NCBI RefSeq assembly: GCF_000425065.1
Contig: NZ_KE384300.1
Coordinates: 224,559 to 288,558, forward strand
From: Actinomadura rifamycini DSM 43936
Lineage (GTDB): Bacteria > Actinomycetota > Actinomycetes > Streptosporangiales > Streptosporangiaceae
Direction: 5' to 3'
Length of the DNA: 64,000 bases
In this document: one piece after another, positions 38,475-46,446 of the stretch
Numbering within the stretch: position 1 is the first letter of the stretch
Layout of the letters: every line of letters begins with the position of its first letter
Position numbers and translations under genes: made by a program
Notes under the pieces: generated by a model
Told to the model about the DNA's origin: nothing
The model's database searches: none
Seen by the model: only the letters and a program-made list of their open reading frames with translations

Positions 38475-39737
38475 ATGACCACCTACACCGAGCACGACCG
38501 GCGCCGCTGGGCGCCCGAGCCGTCCAAGCGGCGCGACCGCACCGCCTTCGAGCGCGACCGGGCGCGCGTCCTGCACAGCGCCGCGCTGCGCCGCCTGGCC
38601 GCCAAGACGCAGGTCGCGTCGCCGGGGTCGGACGCCGGCGACGACACCGTGCAGAGCCTGCGCACCCGCCTCACCCACTCGCTGGAGTGCGCCCAGGTGG
38701 GCCGCGAGCTCGGCAAGGCGCTGGGCTGCGACCCCGACCTGGTGGAGACGGCCTGCCTGTCGCACGACATCGGGCACCCGCCGTTCGGGCACAACGGGGA
38801 GGCCGCCCTAGACGTCGTCGCGCGCGACTGCGGCGGGTTCGAAGGCAACGCGCAGAGCCTGCGTGTCCTGACCAGGCTGGAGCCGAAGTCGTTCGCCCCC
38901 GACGGCCCGCCCCTGCACGGCCGCAGCGTGGGCCTCAACCTGACGCGGGCCGCGCTGGACGCCGCGATGAAGTACCCCTGGACGGCGGGCACGCCGCAGG
39001 CCGCCGCCGGCCACGGGAAGTTCGGCGTGTACGAGGACGACCTGGACGTCGCGGGCTGGGTGCGGGAGGGCGCCGAGCCCGGCCGCACCTGCTTCGAGGC
39101 CCAGGTCATGGACTGGAGCGACGACGTCGCCTACTCCGTCCACGACCTGGAGGACGCCCTGGTCGCCGGGCACATCGACTTCGCGCGGCTCGCCGACCCC
39201 GCCGAGCGACGCCTCGTCGCCGCGACCGCCCGCAAGCTGTACTGCGCCGACGCCGACATGGCCGAGCTCGAGGAGCGCTTCGCGATGCTGCTCGCCGAGC
39301 CGTACTGGCCGTCCCGCTACGACGGGACGCCGCGCAGCCTCGCCGCCCTGAAGAACCTCACGAGCACGCTGATCGGCCGGTTCTGCCTGGCCGCGGAGGA
39401 CGCGACGCGCGCCGCGCACGGCGACCGCCCGCTGACCCGCTACGCCGCGGACCTGATCGTCCCGCGCGCGGCCCGGCTGGAGAACGCGCTGCTCAAGGGC
39501 ATCACCGCGCACTACGTGTGGATCAGCCACGAGGAGGTCCGGGCCCGGCAGCGCACGCTGATCACCGAGCTGGCCGAGCTGATGCTCGCGGGCGCCCCGG
39601 GCACCCTCGAGCCGGGCTTCCGCGCCGCGTTCGAGGAGGCGGACGACGACGCCGGCCGGCTCCGCGCGGTCGTCGACCAGATCGCCTCGCTCACCGACAT
39701 CTCCGCGATCGCCCGCCACCGGCTGCTCACCGGCTGA
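38475..39737 (+). CDS. dgt: dGTPase-like HD-domain nucleotide triphosphohydrolase
   Basis: Hydrolyses dNTPs (dGTP in the type enzyme) to deoxynucleoside and triphosphate. HD metal site: His in RTRLTHSLECAQVGR, His97-Asp98 in CLSHDIGHPPFGHNGE, and a later Asp in MDWSDDVAYSVHDLED. Length is 420 residues, like the actinobacterial Dgt placed between glyS and dnaG in related genomes (from memory). The N-terminal YTEHDRRRWAPEPSKRRDRTAFERDRARVLHS is family-typical. A short palindromic hairpin follows. Confidence 0.92.
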   Translation: MTTYTEHDRRRWAPEPSKRRDRTAFERDRARVLHSAALRRLAAKTQVASPGSDAGDDTVQSLRTRLTHSLECAQVGRELGKALGCDPDLVETACLSHDIGHPPFGHNGEAALDVVARDCGGFEGNAQSLRVLTRLEPKSFAPDGPPLHGRSVGLNLTRAALDAAMKYPWTAGTPQAAAGHGKFGVYEDDLDVAGWVREGAEPGRTCFEAQVMDWSDDVAYSVHDLEDALVAGHIDFARLADPAERRLVAATARKLYCADADMAELEERFAMLLAEPYWPSRYDGTPRSLAALKNLTSTLIGRFCLAAEDATRAAHGDRPLTRYAADLIVPRAARLENALLKGITAHYVWISHEEVRARQRTLITELAELMLAGAPGTLEPGFRAAFEEADDDAGRLRAVVDQIASLTDISAIARHRLLTG

Positions 39738-39742
39738 CCTCG

Positions 39743-39760
39743 GGACGGGACGTCCCGTCC
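39743..39760 (+). terminator. Palindrome after dgt
   Basis: GGACGGGACGTCCCGTCC is an 18-nt perfect palindrome (7-bp stem, ACGT loop) 5 nt past the dgt stop. Weak terminator candidate. Confidence 0.4.
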
Positions 39761-39837
39761 GACTCGCCTTCCTCTGGACCCTTGTCTCATCACGGATGTC
39801 ACTGTGAGGATGACTCAAGGTGACCATAGGAGGCATC

Positions 39838-41064
39838 ATGCCCGAGGGGACGTTCGTCATCGTGGGCGCCGGCCTGGCCGGCGCCAAGGCCGCCGAGACG
39901 CTCCGGGAGGAGGGCTTCGCGGGCCGGATCCTGCTGATCGGCGAGGAGATCGAGCGCCCGTACGAGCGGCCGCCGCTGTCGAAGGGGTTCCTGCTGGGCG
40001 CGGAGCCGCGGGAGAAGGCCCACGTGCACGATCCCGAGTGGTACGGCGAGCACGGCGTCGAGCTGCGGCTCGGGGTGGCGGTGGACGCGCTCGACGCCGC
40101 GGCGCACGTCGTCCGGCTGGCGACGGGCGAGCGGATCGGCTACGACCGGGCGCTGCTCGCGACCGGCGCGACCCCGCGGCGCCTCGACGTCCCGGGCGCG
40201 CGGCTCCAGGGCATCCACTACCTGCGGACGATGGCGGACGCGGCGGCGCTGAAGCAGGCGCTCGTGCACGGCGGCCGCCGGGTGGTGGTGGCCGGGGCGG
40301 GCTGGATCGGGCTGGAGACGGCCGCGGCGGCGCGCGCGCACGGCAACGACGTGACGGTCATCGAGCCGGAGCCGGTCCCGCTGCATCAGGCCGTCGGGCC
40401 CGAGATCGGCAGGATGTTCGCCGACCTGCACCGCGACAACGGCGTCGACCTGCGGCTGGAGCAGGGCGTCGCGGGGTTCTGGGGCGCCGGGCAGGTGTCG
40501 GCGGCGGTCACGTCCGGCGGCGCGGAGGTGCCCGCGGACGTCGTGGTCGTCGGGATCGGGGTGCGGCCGAACACCCGGCTGGCGGAGGCCGCGGGGCTGG
40601 AGGTGTCGGACGGCGTCCTCGTGGATCCGTCGCTGCGCACGTCCGACCCGGACGTGTTCGCGGCGGGCGACGTCGCGAACGCCTACAACCCGCTGCTGGG
40701 GCGCCGCGTCCGCGTCGAGCACTGGGCGAACGCGCTGAACGGCGGCCCGGCCGCGGCGCGCGCGATGCTGGACCGCGAGGTCGTCTACGACCGGATCCCG
40801 TACTTCTTCAGCGACCAGTTCGACCTCGGCATGGAGATGTCGGGGGTCGCCGCGCCGGGCGAGTACGACGAGGTGGTGTACCGGGGCGACCGCGCGTCCG
40901 GCGAGTTCGTCGCGTTCTGGCTGGCCGGCGGGCGGGTCGTCGCGGGCATGAACGTGAACGTGTGGGACGTCACGGCGGACGTCCAGGCGCTCATCCGGTC
41001 GGGACGGCCGGTGGACGCGGCGCGGCTCGCCGATCCGGGCGTCCCGCTGGCCGACCTGCGCTGA
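39838..41064 (+). CDS. FAD-dependent reductase, ferredoxin/rubredoxin reductase type
   Basis: Pyridine-nucleotide-disulfide-like flavoprotein of 408 residues that probably passes electrons from NAD(P)H to a ferredoxin. Seen: FAD site FVIVGAGLAGAKAAETLREEG (residues 5-25), ERPYERPPLSKGFLLG, LLATGATPRRLDVPG, NAD(P)H site VVVAGAGWIGLETAAAARAHG (about 147-167) and FAD site SDPDVFAAGDVAN. No redox-active CxxC is present, as expected for this subgroup. The C-terminal reductase domain includes DRIPYFFSDQFDLGMEMSG. ATG 39838 follows AGGAGG closely; GTG 39820 is unlikely. No ferredoxin gene is adjacent. Confidence 0.9.
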   Translation: MPEGTFVIVGAGLAGAKAAETLREEGFAGRILLIGEEIERPYERPPLSKGFLLGAEPREKAHVHDPEWYGEHGVELRLGVAVDALDAAAHVVRLATGERIGYDRALLATGATPRRLDVPGARLQGIHYLRTMADAAALKQALVHGGRRVVVAGAGWIGLETAAAARAHGNDVTVIEPEPVPLHQAVGPEIGRMFADLHRDNGVDLRLEQGVAGFWGAGQVSAAVTSGGAEVPADVVVVGIGVRPNTRLAEAAGLEVSDGVLVDPSLRTSDPDVFAAGDVANAYNPLLGRRVRVEHWANALNGGPAAARAMLDREVVYDRIPYFFSDQFDLGMEMSGVAAPGEYDEVVYRGDRASGEFVAFWLAGGRVVAGMNVNVWDVTADVQALIRSGRPVDAARLADPGVPLADLR

Positions 41065-41111
41065 CGGAAACGTGGCCGGAACGGTCTCTGTCGGCCGTGC
41101 GGTAAGGGACG

Positions 41112-41117
41112 TACAGT
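41112..41117 (+). promoter_or_regulatory. -10 box TACAGT of the MFS gene
   Basis: TACAGT ends 7 nt before GTG 41125, a leaderless pattern. Confidence 0.45.
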
Positions 41118-41124
41118 CGGCCGG

Positions 41125-42315
41125 GTGATTACCGAGAAGATCGCGCCGCCGTCGCCGCGGGCGCGCCTCGCGGTCACGACCGCCTTCGCCGTGCACGGGC
41201 TGTTCACCGCCGCGTGGGTGGCCCGCATCCCGCAGATCAAGGACGATCTCGGGCTGAGCGAGGGGACGATGGGCCTCGCGCTGCTCGGCGCCCCGGTCGG
41301 GCTGGTGCTGGCGGTCCGGTCGGCGGGCGCGCTCATCGGGCGGTGGGGGAGCCGGTCGGTGACGCTCGCCACGGGCGTCGCCTGCGCGGTGTCGCTGATC
41401 CCGCTGGGCCTGGCGGGGAACCTCGGCGCGCTGGTCTGCTCGCTGGCGCTGATGGGCGCGTCGCTGGGGCTGATGGACGTGGCGATGAACGCGCAGGGCG
41501 TCGCGGTGGAGCGGTCGTACGGGCGCCCGCTGATGTCGGGGCTGCACGCCTGGTACAGCATCGGGACGCTGCTGGCCGCGCTGATCGGCTCGGCCGCCGC
41601 GCACGCGGCCGTCCCGGTCCCGCTGCACTTCGCGGCGGTCGCGGGCGTGCTGGTGCTCGTGCTGCTGCTCGGCTGCCGCGACCTCCTCGACCGGTCGGCG
41701 GACGCGACGCCCGCACCGGAGCCGGTCGCCCCGGGAGCGCCCGGCCCGGACGGGACGGCCCGGACGGCGCGGTGGTCGCTGGCGCTGCTCGGGGTCATCG
41801 GGCTGTGCTCGTTCGTCGGCGAGGGCGCCGTCGCCGACTGGAGCGCGATCTACCTGCGGGACGACCTCGGGACCGGGCCGGGCACGGCCGGGCTCGGCTA
41901 CGCGGGCTGCGCGATCGCGATGACGCTCGGCCGCTTCACCGGCGACCGGGTCGTCGCGCGCTTCGGGCCGGTCCGGGTGCTGCGCGCCGGGTCCCTCGTC
42001 GCCGCCGCGGGGCTCGGACTCGGGCTGGCGGTGCAGCACCCGGCCGCCGCCGTCGCCGGGTTCACGCTGTTCGGCCTCGGCGTCGCGGCGGTGGCGCCGG
42101 TGACGTTCAGCGCGGCCGGGAACCTGCCGGGGGTCCCCGCCGCGACCGGCATCTCCCGCGTCACCGCCGTCGGCTACCTGGGGGTGCTCGGCGGGCCCCC
42201 GGTCATCGGGTTCGTCGCGCAGGGCACCGGGCTCGGCTGGGCGCTCGCGGTCCCCGTCGCGCTCGTCGGGCTGATCGTCCTGCTCGCCCCGGCGACCGCG
42301 ACGGCGGGCCGCTGA
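41125..42315 (+). CDS. MFS transporter (YbjJ-like)
   Basis: Major facilitator of 396 residues with about twelve hydrophobic segments. The first helix region includes FAVHGLFTAAWVARIPQIKDDLGLSEGTMG, typical of the YbjJ/FucP-like subgroup, and GSRSVTLATG between helices 2 and 3 is the loop motif. A central cytosolic linker is Pro/Asp-rich (about 190-212). Substrate cannot be told. It lies 60 nt after the FAD reductase on the same strand, but its own -10 box argues for a separate transcript. Confidence 0.88.
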   Translation: MITEKIAPPSPRARLAVTTAFAVHGLFTAAWVARIPQIKDDLGLSEGTMGLALLGAPVGLVLAVRSAGALIGRWGSRSVTLATGVACAVSLIPLGLAGNLGALVCSLALMGASLGLMDVAMNAQGVAVERSYGRPLMSGLHAWYSIGTLLAALIGSAAAHAAVPVPLHFAAVAGVLVLVLLLGCRDLLDRSADATPAPEPVAPGAPGPDGTARTARWSLALLGVIGLCSFVGEGAVADWSAIYLRDDLGTGPGTAGLGYAGCAIAMTLGRFTGDRVVARFGPVRVLRAGSLVAAAGLGLGLAVQHPAAAVAGFTLFGLGVAAVAPVTFSAAGNLPGVPAATGISRVTAVGYLGVLGGPPVIGFVAQGTGLGWALAVPVALVGLIVLLAPATATAGR

Positions 42316-42361
42316 CCACGTGTTTCTCGAGGGTCCTCCCAAGGTATGAGGATCCCTCGGG

Positions 42362-42367
42362 TAAGGT
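42362..42367 (+). promoter_or_regulatory. -10 box TAAGGT of the GtrA gene
   Basis: TAAGGT ends 8 nt before GTG 42376; supports that start over the upstream in-frame ATG 42346. Confidence 0.45.
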
Positions 42368-42375
42368 CTGGGCGA

Positions 42376-42837
42376 GTGAGCACCATACAACGGTCGAGAC
42401 CGCCCGAAACGGTCGCGACCGTCCGGCCGAAACGCGCATTCCTGCGCGAACTGCTCACCTTCGGTTTCGTCGGGTGCGTCGGCACCCTGATCATGATCCT
42501 GGGCGCCAACCTGATGCGCGCCTGGCTCGGCGGCAGCCCCATCACGAGCGTCGTCGTGCCCGGGATCGCCTCCACGCTGACGTCCTACCTCGCCAACCGC
42601 TTCTGGACGTTCCGGCACCGCGACAGCGACGGGTCCGGCCGCGAGGTCGCCGTCTTCTTCACGCTGAACGGCATCGGGATGCTCATCCAGGTGGCGTGCA
42701 CCGGCTTCACCCACTACACGCTCGGCCTGCAGAGCGGCGTCGCCTACAACGGGGCGCTGCTGGCGGGCGTCGGCCTCGGCGCCGCCTGGCGCTACTGGTC
42801 GTACAAGAGGTGGGTCTTCACCCCCGCCGCCGGCTGA
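42376..42837 (+). CDS. GtrA-like membrane protein
   Basis: 153 residues with four hydrophobic segments. GtrA-family motifs: FGFVGCVGTLIMILGANLM in helix 1, STLTSYLANRFWTFRHRDS after helix 2 and YWSYKRWVFTP at the end. GtrA proteins are linked to flipping or presenting lipid-linked sugars for cell-wall glycan modification. The start is set by the -10 box; an ATG at 42346 lies upstream of the predicted transcript. The next gene starts 1 nt after the stop, so the sigma factor is probably co-transcribed. Confidence 0.85.
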   Translation: MSTIQRSRPPETVATVRPKRAFLRELLTFGFVGCVGTLIMILGANLMRAWLGGSPITSVVVPGIASTLTSYLANRFWTFRHRDSDGSGREVAVFFTLNGIGMLIQVACTGFTHYTLGLQSGVAYNGALLAGVGLGAAWRYWSYKRWVFTPAAG

Positions 42838-42838
42838 C

Positions 42839-43702
42839 ATGGGCCGGCTGGACGACGAGTGGGCGCTGCACCGCCCGGCGGTGTTCGGCGCGGCGTACCG
42901 CATCACCGGCTCGGTCGCCGACGCCGAGGACATCGTCCAGGACACGTGGCTGCGCGCCGCGAAGGCGTCCCTCGGCGACGTCCGCGATCTGCGCGCCTGG
43001 CTGATCACGGTCGCCGCGCGCCGCGCCTACGACGTCCTCGGCTCGGCGCGCGCCCGCCGCGTCGACTACGTGGGCCCGTGGCTGCCCGAACCGCTGCTCA
43101 CCGGCCCGGACGCCGCCGAGCCGGTGCTCGTCGACGACACGCTCGGCACCGCGATGCTGCTGGTGATGGAGGAGCTGTCGCCGCCCGAGCGGGTCGCGTT
43201 CGTCCTGTACCGGGCGTTCGGCGTCCCGTACGACCGGATCGCGGAGGTGCTCGGGAAGACGCCCGCCGCGTGCCGGCAGCTCGTGTCCCGGGCGCGCCGC
43301 AAGGTCGCCGCGGCCCCGCCGCCGTCCGGCGGGCCCGAGGGCGCCCGCGTGCTGGCCGCGTTCCGCGCCGCCTACGAGCGCCGCGACGAGGCCGCGCTGC
43401 TCGCACTGCTCGACCCGGACGCCGCCTACACCACCGACGGCGGCGGCCGCGTCTTCGCCGCCCGCAAGATCATCCGCGGTGCCGCCCGGGTCGCCACCGC
43501 GCTGCTGCGGACGGCCGCCCGGCACGAATTCCGGGCGGTCCCCGCCGAGGTCAACGGCGGACCCGGCCTGCTGATCCTGCGCGACGGGCGGCTCGCCGCC
43601 GTCGACGCGCTCGAGATCGCGGACGGCCGCGTCGTCGCCTACCGCCGCGTCCTGAACCCCGCCAAGTTCCGCGCCCCCGGGCTGCGGGACGGGACCGGCT
43701 GA
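42839..43702 (+). CDS. ECF41-type sigma factor (SigJ-like) with SnoaL-like C-terminus
   Basis: 287 residues. Sigma region 2 (WALHRPAVFGAAYRITGSVADAEDIVQDTWLRAAK), region 4 (LSPPERVAFVLYRAFGVPYDRIAEVLGKTPAACRQLVSRARRKV, about 118-160) and a C-terminal SnoaL/NTF2-like domain (about 170-270) that replaces a separate anti-sigma factor. This plan defines the ECF41 group, whose usual target is an adjacent carboxymuconolactone decarboxylase/AhpD-like or oxidoreductase gene, exactly as found here 69 nt downstream. ATG 42839 is 1 nt past the GtrA stop. Confidence 0.92.
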   Translation: MGRLDDEWALHRPAVFGAAYRITGSVADAEDIVQDTWLRAAKASLGDVRDLRAWLITVAARRAYDVLGSARARRVDYVGPWLPEPLLTGPDAAEPVLVDDTLGTAMLLVMEELSPPERVAFVLYRAFGVPYDRIAEVLGKTPAACRQLVSRARRKVAAAPPPSGGPEGARVLAAFRAAYERRDEAALLALLDPDAAYTTDGGGRVFAARKIIRGAARVATALLRTAARHEFRAVPAEVNGGPGLLILRDGRLAAVDALEIADGRVVAYRRVLNPAKFRAPGLRDGTG

Positions 43703-43719
43703 ACCGGTCGGCCCGGGCG

Positions 43720-43746
43720 CGTCACAACCGGCGGGGGTGCGCCGTC
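43720..43746 (+). promoter_or_regulatory. ECF41-type promoter CGTCACA-N16-CGTC
   Basis: -35 CGTCACA (43720-43726) and -10 CGTC (43743-43746) with exactly 16 nt between. The described ECF41 target consensus is TGTCACA-N16-CGTC; only the first base differs. It precedes the AhpD-like gene by 25 nt and follows the sigma gene. Confidence 0.75.
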
Positions 43747-43771
43747 TCCCTGGTGACGAAAGGAGACGATC

Positions 43772-44212
43772 ATGCCGCGCATGCTGCTGAAGGACGCGAG
43801 CCCCGAGGTCTACCAGGGGATCATCAAGACCGCCGCGGTGATCCACGGCGGGCCGCTCGACCGCGCCGTCCAGGAGTTGATCAAGTTGCGTGCGTCCCAG
43901 CTCAACGGGTGCGCGTTCTGCGTCGACATCCACTCCCGGGACGCGCGCCGGAACGGCGAGCGCGAGGAGCGCCTGCACCACCTCCCCGTCTGGCGGGAGT
44001 CGCCGCTCTACACCGGCGCCGAGCGGGCGGCGCTCGCCTACACCGAGGCGGTCACGCGGCGGGAGCCGGTGACCGACGCGATGTGGGCGACGCTGCGCGA
44101 GCACTACCCGGACGACCGGGAGGCCGGCGACCTCGTGGGGCTGGTGGCGCTCATCAACGCGCTGAACCTGTTCGGCGTCCCGCTGCACTACCACGAGATG
44201 ATCGAGGGCTGA
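43772..44212 (+). CDS. Carboxymuconolactone decarboxylase/AhpD-like protein
   Basis: 146 residues of the AhpD/CMD superfamily. The redox pair is C47-x2-C50 (LNGCAFCVDIHSRDAR), with the conserved His three residues later, as in alkylhydroperoxidase D-like proteins. Probably a peroxidase or thiol reductase of unknown partner. ATG 43772 follows AAAGGAGA. It is the likely direct target of the adjacent ECF41 sigma factor. The C-terminal coding end is part of a 19-bp repeat present three times. Confidence 0.9.
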   Translation: MPRMLLKDASPEVYQGIIKTAAVIHGGPLDRAVQELIKLRASQLNGCAFCVDIHSRDARRNGEREERLHHLPVWRESPLYTGAERAALAYTEAVTRREPVTDAMWATLREHYPDDREAGDLVGLVALINALNLFGVPLHYHEMIEG

Positions 44213-44249
44213 CGAGATGATCGAAGGCTGACGAGATGATCGAAGGGTG
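44193..44249. repeat. Three tandem 19-bp copies at the end of the AhpD-like gene
   Basis: Units at 44193-44211, 44212-44230 and 44231-44249, reading ACGAGATGATCGA(G/A)GG(C/G)TG. Copy 1 encodes the last residues HEMIEG and stop; copies 2 and 3 are untranslated. Confidence 0.85.
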
Positions 44250-44252
44250 ACC

Positions 44253-44295
44253 GCCGGGGACGTCCCCGCGCCCGGCGCGCGGGGGCGTCCCCGGC
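44253..44295. terminator. 18-bp hairpin between the AhpD-like and LLM genes
   Basis: Arms 44253-44270 and 44278-44295 pair over 18 bp with one T-G wobble. Lies between convergent genes, just after the 19-bp repeats. Confidence 0.7.
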
Positions 44296-44300
44296 CCGCC

Positions 44301-45170
44301 TCACCGGCCCGCGGGGACGATCTTCTCCGTCTGCGCCCGCGCCTCGGCGAGCGGGCCGACCAGGTCCCGGCCGGTGCCCCGGGAGAACATCACGTGGTCG
44401 ACGCCCGCCTCGGCGAGCCGACCGATCGTGTCGACGGCCGCGTCCACCGACGGCGCGTCCCGGAACTGCGTCAGCGCCGTCTTCTCGATCTCGGCGTAGT
44501 CGCGGCCCTGCCGCTCGCAGTGCTCCCGCAGGACGTCCAGTTTGTGCGGCAGTTCGTCGCCGTCGAAGACGTTGCAGGCGTCGGCGTACTCGGCGACGAG
44601 CCGCAAGGTCTTCTTCTCGCCGGCGCCGCCGACGAGGATGGGCGGGTGCGGGCGGCGCAGCGCGGGCGGCGAGTTGAGCGGACGCTCCAGCCGGTAGTGG
44701 CGGCCCTCGAACGGCGATTCGTCGCCCTTCCACATCCGGTGCGCGATCCGCAGCGTCTCCTCCAGCCGCTCGTACCGCTCCGGCCTCGGCGGGAACGCGA
44801 CGCCGAGCCCCCGCGACTCCTCCTCGTGCCACGCGGCGCCGATGCCGAGCCACGCCCGTCCGCCCGACAGGACGTCCAGGGTGGTGACCGTCTTGACGAG
44901 GATCCCGGGGTGCCGGTAGGTGACGCCGGTGACCAGGGTCCCGAGGGTGATGTTCTCCGTGAGCGCCGCCGCGTACGCGAGCGCCGAGTAGCCCTCGAGC
45001 ATCGGCTCCTCGGCGGCGCCGACCATGCCGATCTGGAAGAAGTGGTCCATCACCCACAGCGAGTGCAGCCCGGCCTGGTCGGCGTCGCGGGCGACGCCCC
45101 CGAACTCCGGGCCGATCCGCTCGGGCCCGCCGGGGAAGGTGTAGCTGGGAACCTGAAGTCCGATGCGCAT
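44301..45170 (-). CDS. LLM-class F420-dependent flavin-like oxidoreductase
   Basis: Luciferase-like monooxygenase superfamily protein of 289 residues, one TIM barrel. Start MRIGLQVPSYTFPGGPE, LWVMDHFFQ, NITLGTLVTGVTYRHPGILVKTVTTLDVLSGGRAWLGIGAAW (the cofactor-binding core) and PPILVGGAGEKKTLRLVAEYAD are typical of the F420-dependent group in actinobacteria. Substrate unknown. ATG 45170 follows GAGGGGCACCC. The gene is transcribed toward the AhpD-like gene; 189 nt separate it from the next minus-strand gene upstream, holding that operon's hairpin. Confidence 0.88.
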   Translation of the reverse strand: MRIGLQVPSYTFPGGPERIGPEFGGVARDADQAGLHSLWVMDHFFQIGMVGAAEEPMLEGYSALAYAAALTENITLGTLVTGVTYRHPGILVKTVTTLDVLSGGRAWLGIGAAWHEEESRGLGVAFPPRPERYERLEETLRIAHRMWKGDESPFEGRHYRLERPLNSPPALRRPHPPILVGGAGEKKTLRLVAEYADACNVFDGDELPHKLDVLREHCERQGRDYAEIEKTALTQFRDAPSVDAAVDTIGRLAEAGVDHVMFSRGTGRDLVGPLAEARAQTEKIVPAGR

Positions 45171-45246
45171 GGGTGCCCCTCGTCGTGCCGGTCGTCGTCG
45201 TGCCGGTCTCGTCGGTGCCGGCCGCCGTCGTCATCGCCGCCGCGAT

Positions 45247-45278
45247 CCGGAGCGCGCTCCAGGCCAGGCGCGCTCCGG
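45247..45278 (-). terminator. 11-bp hairpin after the 45.4-46.4 kb operon
   Basis: Arms 45247-45257 (CCGGAGCGCGC) and 45268-45278 pair perfectly with a 10-nt loop, downstream of the minus-strand stop at 45360. The rest of 45171-45359 shows only short GTCGTCGTGCCG repeats. Confidence 0.55.
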
Positions 45279-45359
45279 GCCCCCTACCCGCCGCCGGGGC
45301 GCGCGAACGCCCGTCCTGGAGCGGACGCGGAGTCCGGGCGGCTCCGGGAGGACCGGCCT

Positions 45360-45770
45360 CTACCGGGGCCCGCGCCGCGGCGCGGCCTCCGGCAGATCGA
45401 GGAAGCGCGCGGCGCGCTCCCACGTCGCGGCCCGGTCGAAGGCGTCGGCCTCCCAGGTCACGGCACGGATCTCGCCGCGGCCGCGGTACCGCCGCATGAT
45501 CGCGACGTGCTCCGGCAGCCGCACGAACCCGCGCAGCGCGGCCTCGTCCGTCCAGACCGACACCGAGCCGCTCCGGCGTTCCAGCGGCAGCGACCAGAGC
45601 CAGAGCCCGACGGCGCCCGGCAGTTCCGGCCAGGAGCGGCGCAGGGCCATGCCGGCCCGGGCGACGCCCGGCAGGTCGCGCGCGCGGGCGCAGGTGAAGT
45701 CGGTGACGCTGACCAGGACCGGTCCCGGGGCCGCCGCGGGACCGGCGAGCCAGTGCGTCCTCACCGCCAT
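45360..45770 (-). CDS. Small alpha/beta-barrel protein, monooxygenase-like (uncharacterised)
   Basis: 136 residues. The pattern VLVSVTDFTCARARDLPG, LWLWSLPLERRSGSVSVWTDEAALRGFVRLPEHVAIMRRYRGRG and the final VTWEAD resembles small dimeric alpha/beta-barrel (ABM/DUF3291-like) proteins in which a conserved His and a Trp line the pocket. Function unproven. ATG 45770 overlaps the previous gene by 10 nt; GTG 45764 gives a 4-nt GTGA overlap and is equally possible. It is the second gene of a two-gene operon divergent from the MocR regulator. Confidence 0.72.
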   Translation of the reverse strand: MAVRTHWLAGPAAAPGPVLVSVTDFTCARARDLPGVARAGMALRRSWPELPGAVGLWLWSLPLERRSGSVSVWTDEAALRGFVRLPEHVAIMRRYRGRGEIRAVTWEADAFDRAATWERAARFLDLPEAAPRRGPR

Positions 45771-46366
45771 GCGGGGGAGCGGCCGAGGAGGGCGAGCAGC
45801 CGGTCGCGCGGTGCGGCGCCGCCGGCGACCGGGACGGGCGGGGCGAACGCCTCGCCCGGCACCCGCCCGTCCTCCGGGACGATCGCGGCGATCCGCAGCG
45901 ACGCCTCGACGAGGTCGGCGTCCGGTTCCCACGGGACGCCGATCGCGACGGCCGCGTCCCACGCGTGGACGACGGCGTCCACGAGGTGGAACCCGATCGC
46001 GAGCGCGGCGGGGACGGTGGTGCCGTCGCCGATCTCGGGCAGGTGGAGCGTGTCGCGCGGGCCGGTCGCGGCGAACGCGGCGGTCACCAGGTCGGCGGAC
46101 GCCGCCGCGGACGCGAGGGGATCGTCGCCGAGGTCGGCGCCGCGCCAGACGGACGGCCGCGCGCCCTCGCCCCGGGCGGCGGCGGCGAAGCCCGCGTCCT
46201 GGTTCAGCTGGTGCCGGATCAGGCCGTGCAGGGTCCAGTCCGGGCAGGGCGTGGGGAGGGCCAGCATGTCCGGCTTCACCTGCGCGACGGTGTCGAGCCA
46301 GAGGTCGAGGGCCCTCCGGTCGAGGGGGCGGAAATCGCTGGCGAGCAGCGTCTTCAGCAGACTCAT
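45761..46366 (-). CDS. TIGR03086/maleylpyruvate isomerase family (DinB-like) protein
   Basis: 201 residues of the mycothiol-dependent maleylpyruvate isomerase N-terminal/DinB-like fold. Diagnostic motifs: LPTPCPDWTLHGLIRHQLNQ (metal His) and GFHLVDAVVHAWDAAVAIG (second His and Asp). Members use mycothiol for isomerisation, dehalogenation or detoxification; the exact reaction is unknown. ATG 46366 is preceded by TACGGT and 6 nt, a leaderless pattern mirrored on the other strand by the MocR gene. The frame extends to 46408 but that part is past the promoter. Confidence 0.85.
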   Translation of the reverse strand: MSLLKTLLASDFRPLDRRALDLWLDTVAQVKPDMLALPTPCPDWTLHGLIRHQLNQDAGFAAAARGEGARPSVWRGADLGDDPLASAAASADLVTAAFAATGPRDTLHLPEIGDGTTVPAALAIGFHLVDAVVHAWDAAVAIGVPWEPDADLVEASLRIAAIVPEDGRVPGEAFAPPVPVAGGAAPRDRLLALLGRSPAWR

Positions 46367-46372
46367 GCGGCA

Positions 46373-46440
46373 ACCGTAGGGTCGCGATCGGCCCAATGAC
46401 AGGGCCAAATTTGCGGTGTTCGACTGAGCCGATCTACGGT
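46373..46440. promoter_or_regulatory. Symmetric divergent promoter / MocR operator region
   Basis: Both genes have TACGGT as -10: 46378-46373 on minus and 46435-46440 on plus, each 6 nt from its start codon. Next to them are GATCGGC (46386-46392) and GCCGATC (46428-46434), so the region is a broad inverted repeat with 7 extra nt in the left arm. Inside lies GGCCC-N7-GGGCC (46390-46406). A likely binding site for the MocR protein. Confidence 0.6.
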
Positions 46441-46446
46441 CGTGCG

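Noticed and set aside
39799..43008. 1069-codon minus-strand frame across four genes
   Set aside because: Spans several well-supported plus-strand genes and their promoters; no recognisable protein family.
45171..45359. Short repeats GTCGTCGTGCCG as a CRISPR or VNTR
   Set aside because: Only two imperfect copies without spacers; explained by codon-like triplet bias near a hairpin.
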